Of a DNA stretch of 7,641 bases, positions 1 to 6,233 are shown one piece after another. Source of the DNA: Chloroflexota bacterium. Its GTDB lineage: Bacteria > Chloroflexota > Dehalococcoidia > SAR202 > UBA11138. The stretch spans positions 1 to 7,641 of the forward strand of contig JADFHV010000100.1 in NCBI GenBank assembly GCA_022566975.1. Reading direction: 5' to 3'. A program made the position numbers and the translations under genes. Within the stretch, counting starts at the first letter, position 1. Each line of letters starts with the position of its first letter. Below the pieces are notes generated by a model. It saw nothing but the letters and a program-made list of their open reading frames with translations. It made no database searches and was not told the DNA's origin.

Positions 1-1387
1 CCGGCGGCATGCCCCGCTCTTTAAGCCCCGACCGCTCGTACTCGGGGAACGGGCCGCGCTCCTCGGCAAGCAGCCGGGACTCGTCCCAGGCGGTGTCGTT
101 GAGGAACTTGCCGAGTCTGCCGGCCAGCTCCAGGGCCTCTTCCGAGTCGTAGGGGACCTTCAGGCGCACCAGTGCATCGGCCCAGCCCATGACGCCAAGG
201 CCGATCCGGCGCGTGGCCAGATTGACCTCCCGCAGCTTCGCCAGCGGAAAGTCGTTTACCTCGATGACGTCGTCCAAGAACCGTACGGAGGTGCGGACGG
301 TATCCTCCAGCGCCTCCCAGTCCAGGTCGCCGTCACCCACGTGCAGTTCCAGGTTTATGGAGCCCAGGCAGCAGTTGCCGTAGTCCTCCAGGAACTCCTC
401 GCCGCAGGGGTTGGACGTCTGTATCAGCCCCATCTGTGGGTTGGGCGCCGTCTCCCACACCCTGTCTATGAACACGACCCCCGGGTCGCCCGTCTTCCAG
501 GCCGACTCGGCGATCTCTCGCCAGAGCTCCCTGGCCGAGACGAACTCCACTACGTCGTTGATAGGGCCCTCGCCTACGTCGCGGGGGTTGACCAGCGCCC
601 ACTCTCCATCGGCCTCCACCGCTCTCATGAACTCATCGGTGATCTGCACCGAGATGTTGAAGTTCTGGAGGGTGTCGTCGCCGTCCTTGCAGTGTATGAA
701 CTCCCGGATGTCCGGATGGCTGTCCCTGAGCTGGCCCATGTGGGCGCCCAGACGGAACGCCCCCTGGGTGAGCGTAGCGCCTACCGAGGAGTAGAGCTTC
801 ATGACGGCGATGGGGCCGCAGGCCTCGCCGTGTGTAGTGGCGATCTTGTCGCTCCTGGGCCTGAGCTTCGAGAAGCCGAAGCCGATCCCGCCGCCCCACT
901 TCTCGATCATCGCCGCGTCGGAGGCGACCCGCATGATCGAGTCCATGTCGTCTGTCGGGGAGACGACAAAGCAGGCCGAAAGGCAGCCTCGGCCCGTTCC
1001 GGCGTTGACCAGGGTAGGGGAGTTGGGCAGGAACCTCAGCGATGACAGCAGCTCGTAGTACCGCTCCTCCCACTCCTTCTGCCTCTCCTCGGGCTCACCC
1101 AGAGCTATGGCGCTTGAGACCCTGTGGAACAGCTCCTCCGGCGACTCGATGGGATTACCCTGATCGTCCTTCCGGAGATAGCGCTTCTTCATTATCTCCA
1201 GGGCGTTGTCGGAGAGGAGAGAGTGGGTCTGGGCGTTAACGCCGCCGTTGGACCTGAGCGACTGGGTAACGGCCTCGGTCACGTCGCCGGGCAGGCCTGC
1301 CGACTCCAGCGCCTTCACCACGTCTTCCAACGAGTGCTCGTGGCCCCCGCTTCCCTCGGGGTCTCTGGAGGTGTGGTCTAGGATCAT
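1..1387 (-). CDS. nrdJ: Class II (adenosylcobalamin-dependent) ribonucleotide reductase, N-terminal 462 residues, cut by window edge
   Basis: This enzyme reduces ribonucleotides to deoxyribonucleotides in the cytoplasm for DNA synthesis. The visible part is the start of the ten-stranded catalytic barrel. The NPCGE motif at residues 326-330 holds the expected thiyl-radical Cys328, flanked by Asn326 and Glu330. Cys139 (in LSACF) and Cys339 (in GNCCLGSINL) match the redox pair of the family, and Cys339 lies 11 residues after the radical Cys, as expected. An extra Cys340 follows it. The ELFHRVSSAIA segment (85-94) and the absence of an N-terminal ATP cone point to class II rather than class I NrdA. 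The ATG at 1387 is the only start after an in-frame stop and has AGGAG seven bases upstream. The C-terminal part, including any CxxC tail, lies outside the window. It sits 174 bp downstream of nrdR on the same strand, so NrdR control is likely. The reductase call is nearly certain; class II is very likely. Confidence 0.93.
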   Translation of the reverse strand, partial: MILDHTSRDPEGSGGHEHSLEDVVKALESAGLPGDVTEAVTQSLRSNGGVNAQTHSLLSDNALEIMKKRYLRKDDQGNPIESPEELFHRVSSAIALGEPEERQKEWEERYYELLSSLRFLPNSPTLVNAGTGRGCLSACFVVSPTDDMDSIMRVASDAAMIEKWGGGIGFGFSKLRPRSDKIATTHGEACGPIAVMKLYSSVGATLTQGAFRLGAHMGQLRDSHPDIREFIHCKDGDDTLQNFNISVQITDEFMRAVEADGEWALVNPRDVGEGPINDVVEFVSARELWREIAESAWKTGDPGVVFIDRVWETAPNPQMGLIQTSNPCGEEFLEDYGNCCLGSINLELHVGDGDLDWEALEDTVRTSVRFLDDVIEVNDFPLAKLREVNLATRRIGLGVMGWADALVRLKVPYDSEEALELAGRLGKFLNDTAWDESRLLAEERGPFPEYERSGLKERGMPP

Positions 1388-1561
1388 GTCAGGGCTCCTG
1401 GTAGAGCTTTCCCGCTAAACAACAACGTTCTAGTCGCTGCTGCGGCGCTCACGTTCTATGGGACTCACTGTTGCTTTGGCTTTCGGCGCAAATTCTTAGG
1501 GTCAGAAACTGGCAGACTCCGGGAGCTACGACGGACCGTGAGGGGAGGGCCGGCCGGCTGG
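1388..1561. other. nrdR-nrdJ intergenic spacer
   Basis: This 174-base gap separates the nrdR stop from the nrdJ start. I find no NrdR-box-like palindrome and no B12-box typical of a cobalamin riboswitch here. An 8-base direct repeat, ACGTTCTA, occurs at 1425-1432 and 1451-1458; on the minus strand each copy gives a TAGAAC that resembles a weak -10 hexamer, but neither has a good -35. A GCCGGCC-rich inverted repeat just after nrdR (about 1548-1572) could form a hairpin but lacks a T-tract. The simplest reading is that nrdJ is co-transcribed with nrdR, with its own ribosome binding site. Confidence 0.5.
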
Positions 1562-2131
1562 TTAGGCCGGCTCGACGTGTGGACGTTTGGGCCTCCGGCC
1601 GCGGCGGCGGCGGGAGGGCCGGGGCAGGTCTTCTTCGACCTCGTCCAGGAACGAGAGCTGGTTGCCCGGCTCTCCCGCGGGCTCTCGGGGCTCCAGCAAG
1701 GCGTCTATCTCCGCCTTGAAGCTCTCGATATCGCGGAAGTCGCGGTAGACGCTGGCGAAACGGATATAGGCTACCCGGTCCATGTTCTTGAGGCGCTCCA
1801 TGACCAGCTCGCCGATGACCCTGCAGGGTATCTCGGCCCGGCCCGCCTCGTAGAGCTGCGCCTGAATGTCGTCGACGGCCTTCTCGATGCTGCCGATGGG
1901 AAGCGGGCGCTTGGCGCAAGCATTCGTGAGGCTCGCCCTCAGCTTCTCTCGGCTGAACTCCTCGCGCCGGCCGTCCCGCTTCACTACCAGCAGGGCGCTG
2001 GTCTGGACCGCCTCATAGGTGGTGAATCTCAGGCTGCAGCGCAGGCACTCCCGCCGTCGGCGAATGCCGGCACCCGCGTCTCTGGAGTCCATCACCTTGG
2101 AGTCGTCGTGGGCGCAGTAAGGACAGAGCAT
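1562..2131 (-). CDS. nrdR: Transcriptional repressor NrdR with a basic C-terminal extension
   Basis: NrdR senses ATP/dATP and represses ribonucleotide reductase genes by binding paired NrdR boxes. The N-terminus carries the zinc ribbon, with CPYC at residues 3-6 and CLRC at 29-32, joined by the family's IRRRREC segment (23-29), and then FTTYE. Residues about 47-137 are the ATP cone, beginning LLVVKRDGRREEF and ending VAYIRFASVYRDF. The family is usually about 150 residues. Here 189 are encoded, and the last 40 or so form an acidic stretch (NQLSFLDEVEEDL) followed by an Arg/Lys-rich tail (about 174-183). The ATG at 2131 starts the zinc ribbon exactly as in homologues, but I see no clear Shine-Dalgarno upstream of it. 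Two NrdR-box-like sites overlap its promoter, so autoregulation is expected. The nrdJ gene follows on the same strand. Identification is secure; the role of the tail is unknown. Confidence 0.97.
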   Translation of the reverse strand: MLCPYCAHDDSKVMDSRDAGAGIRRRRECLRCSLRFTTYEAVQTSALLVVKRDGRREEFSREKLRASLTNACAKRPLPIGSIEKAVDDIQAQLYEAGRAEIPCRVIGELVMERLKNMDRVAYIRFASVYRDFRDIESFKAEIDALLEPREPAGEPGNQLSFLDEVEEDLPRPSRRRRGRRPKRPHVEPA

Positions 2132-2165
2132 CGGTCGAGTTCAGAGTCTTAAGTCGGGACGATAG

Positions 2166-2181
2166 ACACAAGTTATCGGGT
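2166..2181 (-). promoter_or_regulatory. NrdR box A (downstream operator)
   Basis: The minus strand reads ACCCGATAACTTGTGT, matching the recalled NrdR-box consensus at 12 of 16 positions, with the half-site CTTGTGT best conserved. It lies just downstream of the predicted transcription start and is separated from box B by a 15-bp linker. Alone it would be weak evidence; its phasing with box B makes it convincing. Confidence 0.68.
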
Positions 2182-2190
2182 GGCGCGGAC

Positions 2191-2220
2191 ACGATACCAC
2201 CATATATGGGGTTGTGTCAA
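2191..2220 (-). promoter_or_regulatory. Sigma-70-type promoter of nrdR(-nrdJ)
   Basis: Read on the minus strand, a perfect TTGACA -35 (2215-2220) is followed after 18 bp by TATCGT (2191-2196), a 4-of-6 match to the -10 consensus. Transcription would start near 2184, leaving a leader of about 50 nt before the nrdR ATG at 2131. A candidate NrdR box fills the spacer, which supports this being a regulated promoter. The call rests on sequence only. Confidence 0.65.
2197..2212 (-). promoter_or_regulatory. NrdR box B (upstream operator, in the -35/-10 spacer)
   Basis: The minus strand reads ACCCCATATATGGTGG, with a perfect 10-bp palindromic core CCATATATGG. It matches the NrdR-box consensus acaCwATATATwGtgt, as I recall it, at 12 of 16 positions. 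It lies wholly within the 18-bp promoter spacer, so a bound repressor would block RNA polymerase. It starts exactly 31 bp from the start of the second site, the three-helical-turn spacing usual for NrdR box pairs. Confidence 0.75.
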
Positions 2221-2475
2221 CATTAATTTTACCATCATTAGGAGGCGTTTTCTACCGGCGTGAGCAGCCTTTGTGACGGGGTCAGCCGGGCACCCGACCC
2301 CGACTTGGTCCCGCCCGCACCGCCCCCTTTGGTGGCCCGCTCTCTGGCGAGCCTAGCGGGGAGATGTCGCCCTCACCCGCAGTCTTCCTTGGGTGGTCCC
2401 GTCGTGGTCTGGCGCCGGTCCCCGGGTCTGTCATTGCTCTGGCACCCGGGGAGCTGATCCGGCACCCGGCTCCCA
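2221..2475. other. Intergenic stretch between ftsZ and nrdR, GC-rich with several inverted repeats
   Basis: I see no convincing gene here. A short AT-rich tract (2219-2240) lies just upstream of the nrdR promoter. The rest is GC-rich and folds locally: a 7-bp stem at 2277-2283/2296-2302, a 6-bp stem at 2336-2341/2355-2360, and a longer hairpin at 2411-2466 (listed separately). GGCACCCG recurs at 2289, 2441 and 2461. Open frames of 65 and 83 codons cross the region but have low-complexity Pro/Arg/Gly-rich translations and no good ribosome binding site. The stretch may be a leader or decay remnant, or hold a small structured RNA; nothing decides between these. Confidence 0.4.
2411..2466. repeat. 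Long two-part inverted repeat (possible structured RNA)
   Basis: An inner 9-bp perfect stem pairs TCCCCGGGT (2419-2427) with ACCCGGGGA (2444-2452) around a 16-nt loop. An outer stem pairs GGCGCCGG (2411-2418) with CCGGCACC (2459-2466), with one C-A mismatch and a 6-nt bulge between the stems. It is not followed by a T-tract on either strand, so it does not look like a terminator. The strand used, if any, is unknown. Confidence 0.5.
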
Positions 2476-2511
2476 CATAAAACGGCGAGGCCGCCATCGC
2501 GGCGGCCTCAC
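2476..2511 (-). terminator. Rho-independent terminator of the rsmH-ftsA-ftsZ operon
   Basis: A perfect 9-bp stem, GAGGCCGCC (2487-2495) with GGCGGCCTC (2501-2509), closes a 5-nt loop and extends by a G-U and a G-C pair. On the minus strand the hairpin is followed within a few bases by TTTTAT (2477-2482). It lies about 55 bases past the ftsZ stop and upstream of the nrdR promoter, where an operon terminator is expected. Confidence 0.7.
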
Positions 2512-2565
2512 GGGCGGACGCTCCGTCTCCCAACGGAACGCCCTAGCTGAGTTAACCAGAGGGTG

Positions 2566-3681
2566 TTACGGCTGAGGGTTCGGCCGGGTCTGCACCGACC
2601 CGTTCCGTTCCCTGCTCCTGGAGTACCGGCGCAGGAATGGCGGCAGGTCCAGGTCTGAGTCGTCGTTGGCGAGGGCTTCCTCCAGCATCTCGGTGATCTG
2701 GTCCTCACGCTCCTGCAGGGTCTCCGCCGTTGGGAAGCCGGTCGCGATAATAGTCAGCTTGATCTCGTTCTCCATCTTCGGGTCCGTGACCATCCCGAAG
2801 ATGATGTTTGCTTCTGGGTCGACCAACCGCTGGATCACCTCGGCCGCCTCGTGGAGTTCAGACAGCTTGAGGTCGCTCCCACCGGTAATGTTGAACAGGA
2901 CGCCCGTGGCCCTCTCTATGGACGCGTCCAGCAGAGGGTTGGTGATGGCGCGCTGGGCTGCCTCGCGTGCCCGGTTCTCACCGATTCCCCATCCGATGGA
3001 CATCCAGGCGGGACCGGCGTTGCGCATCACCGTATTGACGTCGGCGAAGTCGACGTTTATACCGCCCGGTACAGTGACCAGCTCGGCGATGGACTGCACC
3101 CCGGACTTCAGCACGTCGTCAGCCATCTTGAAGGCATTCTCGGCGGTTATCTCCTCTTCACAGATGACGTGAAGACGCTCGTTGGGAATGACCAGCAGGG
3201 TGTCCACATTCTGGCTGAGGGTCCGGATGCCCTCTTCAGCCTGGCGGGCCCGCTGCGCCCCCTCGAAAGTGAAGGGCCTTGTTACCACGGCGACGGTCAG
3301 GGCGCCAGCCTCCTTGGCGATCTGGGCCAGGACGGGGGCCGCCCCCGTCCCGGTGCCTCCGCCCATTCCCGCGGCGACGAACACCATGTCGGAGTCGCGG
3401 ACCGCCTCGTACAGCTCCTCCCGGCTCTCCTCCGCGGAGCGCATGCCAAGCTCTGGGTCCCCGCCCACGCCCTGGCCGCGGGTAAGCTGCTCGCCGATCC
3501 TTATCTTCAGAGGGACGTCGGTGTTGAGCAGCGCCTGGGCGTCGGTGTTTACGACAACATACTCGACCCCGGGCATCCGCTCCCTGAACATCCTCGAGAC
3601 GGCGTTTGACCCACCCCCGCCGACTCCTATGACCCGTATCCGGGCGACTTCATGTGGGTCCAGGTTCTGCATCATCTCCAT
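2566..3681 (-). CDS. ftsZ: Cell division protein FtsZ
   Basis: FtsZ is the tubulin-like GTPase that polymerises into the Z-ring at midcell. The GTP-binding domain shows [10 protein letters not shown] (19-28), the tubulin signature GGGTGTG (107-113), and the T7 synergy loop with Asn209, Asp211 and Asp214, which completes the GTPase site of the neighbouring subunit. The globular domain ends near residue 318. A linker of only about 25 residues, largely acidic and probably helical, leads to the partner-binding peptide LDLPPFLRR (344-352), followed by a basic variable tail to residue 371. The ATG at 3681 has GGAGG five bases upstream and overlaps the ftsA stop by 10 bases, which implies translational coupling. 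The next minus-strand element is a predicted terminator. The conserved C-terminal peptide fits with the FtsA partner encoded just upstream. Confidence 0.98.
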   Translation of the reverse strand: MEMMQNLDPHEVARIRVIGVGGGGSNAVSRMFRERMPGVEYVVVNTDAQALLNTDVPLKIRIGEQLTRGQGVGGDPELGMRSAEESREELYEAVRDSDMVFVAAGMGGGTGTGAAPVLAQIAKEAGALTVAVVTRPFTFEGAQRARQAEEGIRTLSQNVDTLLVIPNERLHVICEEEITAENAFKMADDVLKSGVQSIAELVTVPGGINVDFADVNTVMRNAGPAWMSIGWGIGENRAREAAQRAITNPLLDASIERATGVLFNITGGSDLKLSELHEAAEVIQRLVDPEANIIFGMVTDPKMENEIKLTIIATGFPTAETLQEREDQITEMLEEALANDDSDLDLPPFLRRYSRSRERNGSVQTRPNPQP

Positions 3682-4967
3682 TGAATCCTCCCTTGCCTTA
3701 CCGGGAATAGGTGCGTTGGGAACACATTCTTGATCTGTTTGAAGAACCGAGAGACGAGGCTGCCGTTCCTGCGCGCCGCCCGCGAGCGTACGCCGTTAGC
3801 GTCGTGGCTTGCCTCTGTCCTCGGATGGTCTAGGGCCCAGAGCAGGATCCCGACGCCCGTAGCGAAGGCCGGGGCCTTGAGGTCGTCGGGTATCATTCCC
3901 CGGCCGTGTGGGATTCCGATGCGCACGTTGATACCCAGCGTCAGTCGAAACAGGTCATCGAGCCCGGGCAGACCCGACGTGCCGCCTGTCAGTACCAGAG
4001 TCATGTTGCTGAGTCGCCGCAATGACCCCTCCTGGAGCTTTAGCTTCACCAGGCGAGCCAGCTCCTGGGCCCGCTCGCGGCTCAGCTGGCAGATCTCGCG
4101 CCGCGGGATTTTGAGCTCGGAGCTCTGTCCGATTACCGGGAGCGTTACCTCTTCGGTAGGCCGAACGGCATGGAGGTCCGTGTGGGCATATCTGATCTTG
4201 ATGTCCTCGGCGGCGGCATAAGGGGCGTTGTAGGTCAGACAGATATCATTGGTGAATTGAAATCCGCCGACCGGCAGCACCGCGGTGAAGAAGATCCGGC
4301 CGCCCGAGTAGGCGACAATGTCAGTGGTCCCGCCTCCAACGTCAACCACCACGGCGCCGCGCCTCTTCTCCTCCCTGGTGAGGACCGCCTCGCTACTGGC
4401 CAGGGGTTCGAGGACCAGGGCGTCGATGCCGATCTCCGCTCTCTCGACAGCCTCGACCAGCTTGTCTATCAGCGAGGCGGTGCCGGTGACGACGTGGCTT
4501 TCGACCTCCAGGTCGCTCGTGTGCATGCCCACCGGGTTCCTGATGCCTTTGAGCCCGTCCACGGAATATGAGACAGGCACCGCATGGATCATCCTACGGT
4601 CCAACTCAGCGCTGTCGGACCGGGCCGCTTCGGGCACTCTGGCCAGCTCCTCCGCTGTTACGACACCCCGCTCGCCGGCCCACGTCATCTTGTCCCGGCG
4701 GTTCTCGAAGGATACGTGCGCCCCGGTCACGCCGATGTACGCCGACTTGACGGTGACCTGCGCGCGCTTAGCCGCCTCGGCTACCGAGCTGCGTATAGCC
4801 AGAGCCGTGGCGGCCACGTCCGTGACGTTCCCCTTCTTGAGGCCGTCGCAGGGGACCACGCTGTGCGCGAGGAACTGGAGGTCACCCTGAGCGGATTTCC
4901 TGCCGATGATGGTGCATATCTTTGTCGTGCCAACGTCAACAGCGGTCACAATGTCGTCTATCCTCAT
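3672..4967 (-). CDS. ftsA: Cell division protein FtsA
   Basis: FtsA is an actin-fold ATPase that anchors FtsZ filaments to the membrane. Counting from the ATG at 4967 (431 residues), the phosphate-binding motifs are DVGTTK (11-16) and DVGGGTTD (209-216), and the adenosine motif is [10 protein letters not shown] (326-335). The C-terminus has a linker and then an amphipathic helix, [13 protein letters not shown] (404-416), the expected membrane-targeting sequence, with 15 more residues after it. An in-frame TTG at 5021 overlaps the rsmH stop and would add 18 residues, but they do not resemble FtsA. The ATG begins the family's usual N-terminus and has GGAG eight bases upstream, so I prefer it. 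The gene overlaps the ftsZ start by 10 bases. Its position directly after rsmH, with no murein genes between, is unusual. Confidence 0.96.
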   Translation of the reverse strand: MRIDDIVTAVDVGTTKICTIIGRKSAQGDLQFLAHSVVPCDGLKKGNVTDVAATALAIRSSVAEAAKRAQVTVKSAYIGVTGAHVSFENRRDKMTWAGERGVVTAEELARVPEAARSDSAELDRRMIHAVPVSYSVDGLKGIRNPVGMHTSDLEVESHVVTGTASLIDKLVEAVERAEIGIDALVLEPLASSEAVLTREEKRRGAVVVDVGGGTTDIVAYSGGRIFFTAVLPVGGFQFTNDICLTYNAPYAAAEDIKIRYAHTDLHAVRPTEEVTLPVIGQSSELKIPRREICQLSRERAQELARLVKLKLQEGSLRRLSNMTLVLTGGTSGLPGLDDLFRLTLGINVRIGIPHGRGMIPDDLKAPAFATGVGILLWALDHPRTEASHDANGVRSRAARRNGSLVSRFFKQIKNVFPTHLFPVRQGRIQWR

Positions 4968-5017
4968 TTTGGCGTCTCCGGTAGCCTTGATATGGGGTCC
5001 CGCGTGGTTCCCTGAGG

Positions 5018-5938
5018 TCAAATCCGCTCGGCGGTCCGCAACTTGGCGCTCCTACTACGTGGGTTCGCGGCCACCTCGCGGGCCGTCGGCTTGATCACCT
5101 TTCGGTGTACCAGCCGCACCGTCGCCGAATGGCCGCAGATGCAGACAGGCGTTCCTGGAGGGCATACACAGTCGGATGCCTCTCGACGGAGCGCACTCTT
5201 GACCAGCCGGTCCTCAAGAGAGTGGTAGCTGATCACCACCAGCCGTCCGGCGCGACCCAGTATCTGGATAGCCTGCTCCAAGCCGCGATGGAGATTTTCC
5301 AGCTCCGAGTTCACTGCCATCCTTATGGCCTGGAAGGTACGTGTCGCGGGATGGATACGTCGTCTGCCGGCCCGGCCGACGGCCCTCGCTATCACGTCGG
5401 CCAGGTCGGTCGTGGTCTCAATTGGCCGGGACCGGACCACAGTGCGCGCGATCCGCCGCGCCCTGGGCTCCTCCCCGAGTCGCGAGATCACGTCCGCCAG
5501 CCGGTCCTCGGGGTACTCGTTGACCAGCTCGTATGCCGTTGTCGTCTGGCTGGGATCGAATCTCATGTCGAGTCTCGCCTCTCGGCGAAAGCTAAACCCC
5601 CTTGTACCGGTATCTACCTGCAATGACGACAGTCCCAGGTCGAACAGAATACCGTCGGCAGCAATGAACCCGTGCTCGTTCGTGATCGTCCCGACATCCG
5701 CGAAGTTCCCTCCAACTACGCGAGCGGCGTTGCCATACGCAGCAAGCCTTCGCGTTGCCACCTGTCGCGCCTCGGCGTCTAGATCGATCCCCAGAACCCT
5801 GACGTCGGGAACGGCTTCCAGAATTGCCAGTGAATGCCCGCCTTCGCCCACCGTGCAATCGACATACAGGCCGCCGACCTTCAGGTCGAGGGCGGCAAGC
5901 ACTTCGTCCACCATGACCGGCAAGTGGTGTGCATCCAC
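5018..5938 (-). CDS. rsmH: 16S rRNA (cytosine1402-N4)-methyltransferase RsmH (MraW)
   Basis: RsmH uses S-adenosylmethionine to N4-methylate C1402 in the decoding centre of 16S rRNA. The N-terminal HLPVMVDEVL and the SAM motif DCTVGEGGHS (27-36) are followed by DLGLSSLQ (100-107), the family signature HPATRTFQAIRMAVN (196-210) and SYHSLEDR (237-244). A cysteine cluster (Cys257, 259, 266, 268) lies near the C-terminus. The length of 306 residues is normal. The start is GTG at 5938; it is the only start codon before an in-frame TGA upstream that gives the full N-terminus, though its ribosome binding site is weak. Many bacteria place mraZ before this gene and ftsL, ftsI and mur genes after it. 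Here none is seen before it within the window, and ftsA follows about 50 bases downstream. Confidence 0.97.
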   Translation of the reverse strand: MDAHHLPVMVDEVLAALDLKVGGLYVDCTVGEGGHSLAILEAVPDVRVLGIDLDAEARQVATRRLAAYGNAARVVGGNFADVGTITNEHGFIAADGILFDLGLSSLQVDTGTRGFSFRREARLDMRFDPSQTTTAYELVNEYPEDRLADVISRLGEEPRARRIARTVVRSRPIETTTDLADVIARAVGRAGRRRIHPATRTFQAIRMAVNSELENLHRGLEQAIQILGRAGRLVVISYHSLEDRLVKSALRREASDCVCPPGTPVCICGHSATVRLVHRKVIKPTAREVAANPRSRSAKLRTAERI

Positions 5939-6031
5939 CGCAACATCTTCACCGAGTCAGCCTGCCGAATCAGACGGCGGTCCGGGTGAACGTCCCGCCA
6001 TCGCGCCTGAGGCTTCGATGCCGCTGGCGCG

Positions 6032-6040
6032 TGGTAGAAT
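6032..6040 (+). promoter_or_regulatory. Candidate extended -10 promoter element for the moaB-type gene
   Basis: TGGTAGAAT is an extended -10 (TGn followed by TAGAAT, a 5-of-6 match). The -35 region upstream is poor, as is common for extended -10 promoters. A transcript would begin near 6047 and carry a leader of roughly 185 nt containing the hairpin at 6056-6103. Confidence 0.4.
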
Positions 6041-6221
6041 AGGACGGCCGCCGGACCTGCGGGGACTCGGGTTTGGATTGAGTGTCCCAGAGCCCTCGGC
6101 AGGCACGCAAGGTATTTTTTGTACTTGTTTGAGAACTATTCAAGAAACTGTTTAGGAATGCCGTCGTTTAGAAGACCACGCAGATGGCGACGCGCTCGTT
6201 GCGGACACAGGCGGACGCCGC

Positions 6222-6227
6222 GAGGAG
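6222..6227 (+). promoter_or_regulatory. Ribosome binding site that decides the moaB start
   Basis: GAGGAG ends six bases before an ATT at 6234. No ATG, GTG, TTG or CTG occurs in this frame between the stop at 6153-6155 and the ATT, so this site supports ATT as the initiation codon. Confidence 0.55.
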
Positions 6228-6233
6228 ACTGAT

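Larger units (their letters stand above)
5939..6233. other. Divergent intergenic region between rsmH and the moaB-type gene
   Basis: This 295-base region should hold promoters for both directions. It contains an AT-rich island (about 6111-6158) that stands out from the GC-rich surroundings. A weak minus-strand promoter for rsmH could be TTGAAT (6138-6143) and AAAAAT (6114-6119) with an 18-bp spacer, each hexamer 4 of 6. A plus-strand extended -10 at 6032-6040 is listed separately. A plus-strand hairpin, GGGACTC/GAGT-GTCCC (6062-6088) enclosed by CCTGC/GCAGG (6056-6060/6099-6103), precedes TTTTTT at 6115-6120 by about 11 bases. I see no mraZ and no other gene. Confidence 0.45.

Noticed and set aside
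341..1045. Long open frames on the plus strand opposite nrdJ, and similar frames opposite ftsZ, ftsA and rsmH
   Set aside because: They are reverse-strand shadows typical of GC-rich coding DNA. The minus-strand products are clear family members and the shadows have no recognisable motifs.
1388..1561. Possible cobalamin riboswitch ahead of the B12-dependent reductase
   Set aside because: No B12-box sequence is present and the gap is too short for the usual aptamer plus expression platform. The longer region upstream of nrdR also lacks the box.
2385..2405. T-box-like sequence GGGTGGTCCCGTCG on the plus strand
   Set aside because: It departs from the T-box core (GGTACCGCG) at key positions, I cannot find stem I with a specifier loop, and no plus-strand gene follows within more than 3.5 kb.
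2260..2457. 65-codon plus-strand frame starting at a GTG, with AGGAGG upstream
   Set aside because: The AGGAGG lies about 14 bases from the GTG, the translation is Pro/Ser-rich with no recognisable motif, and it overlaps inverted repeats.
2282..2533. 83-codon minus-strand frame between ftsZ and nrdR
   Set aside because: It runs through the predicted terminator, has Gly/Arg/Pro-rich low-complexity translation and no supporting ribosome binding site.
4968..5021. TTG at 5021 as the ftsA start, overlapping the rsmH stop
   Set aside because: The extra 18 residues do not resemble FtsA, and the ATG at 4967 starts the standard N-terminus with a GGAG upstream. The overlap is suggestive but not enough.
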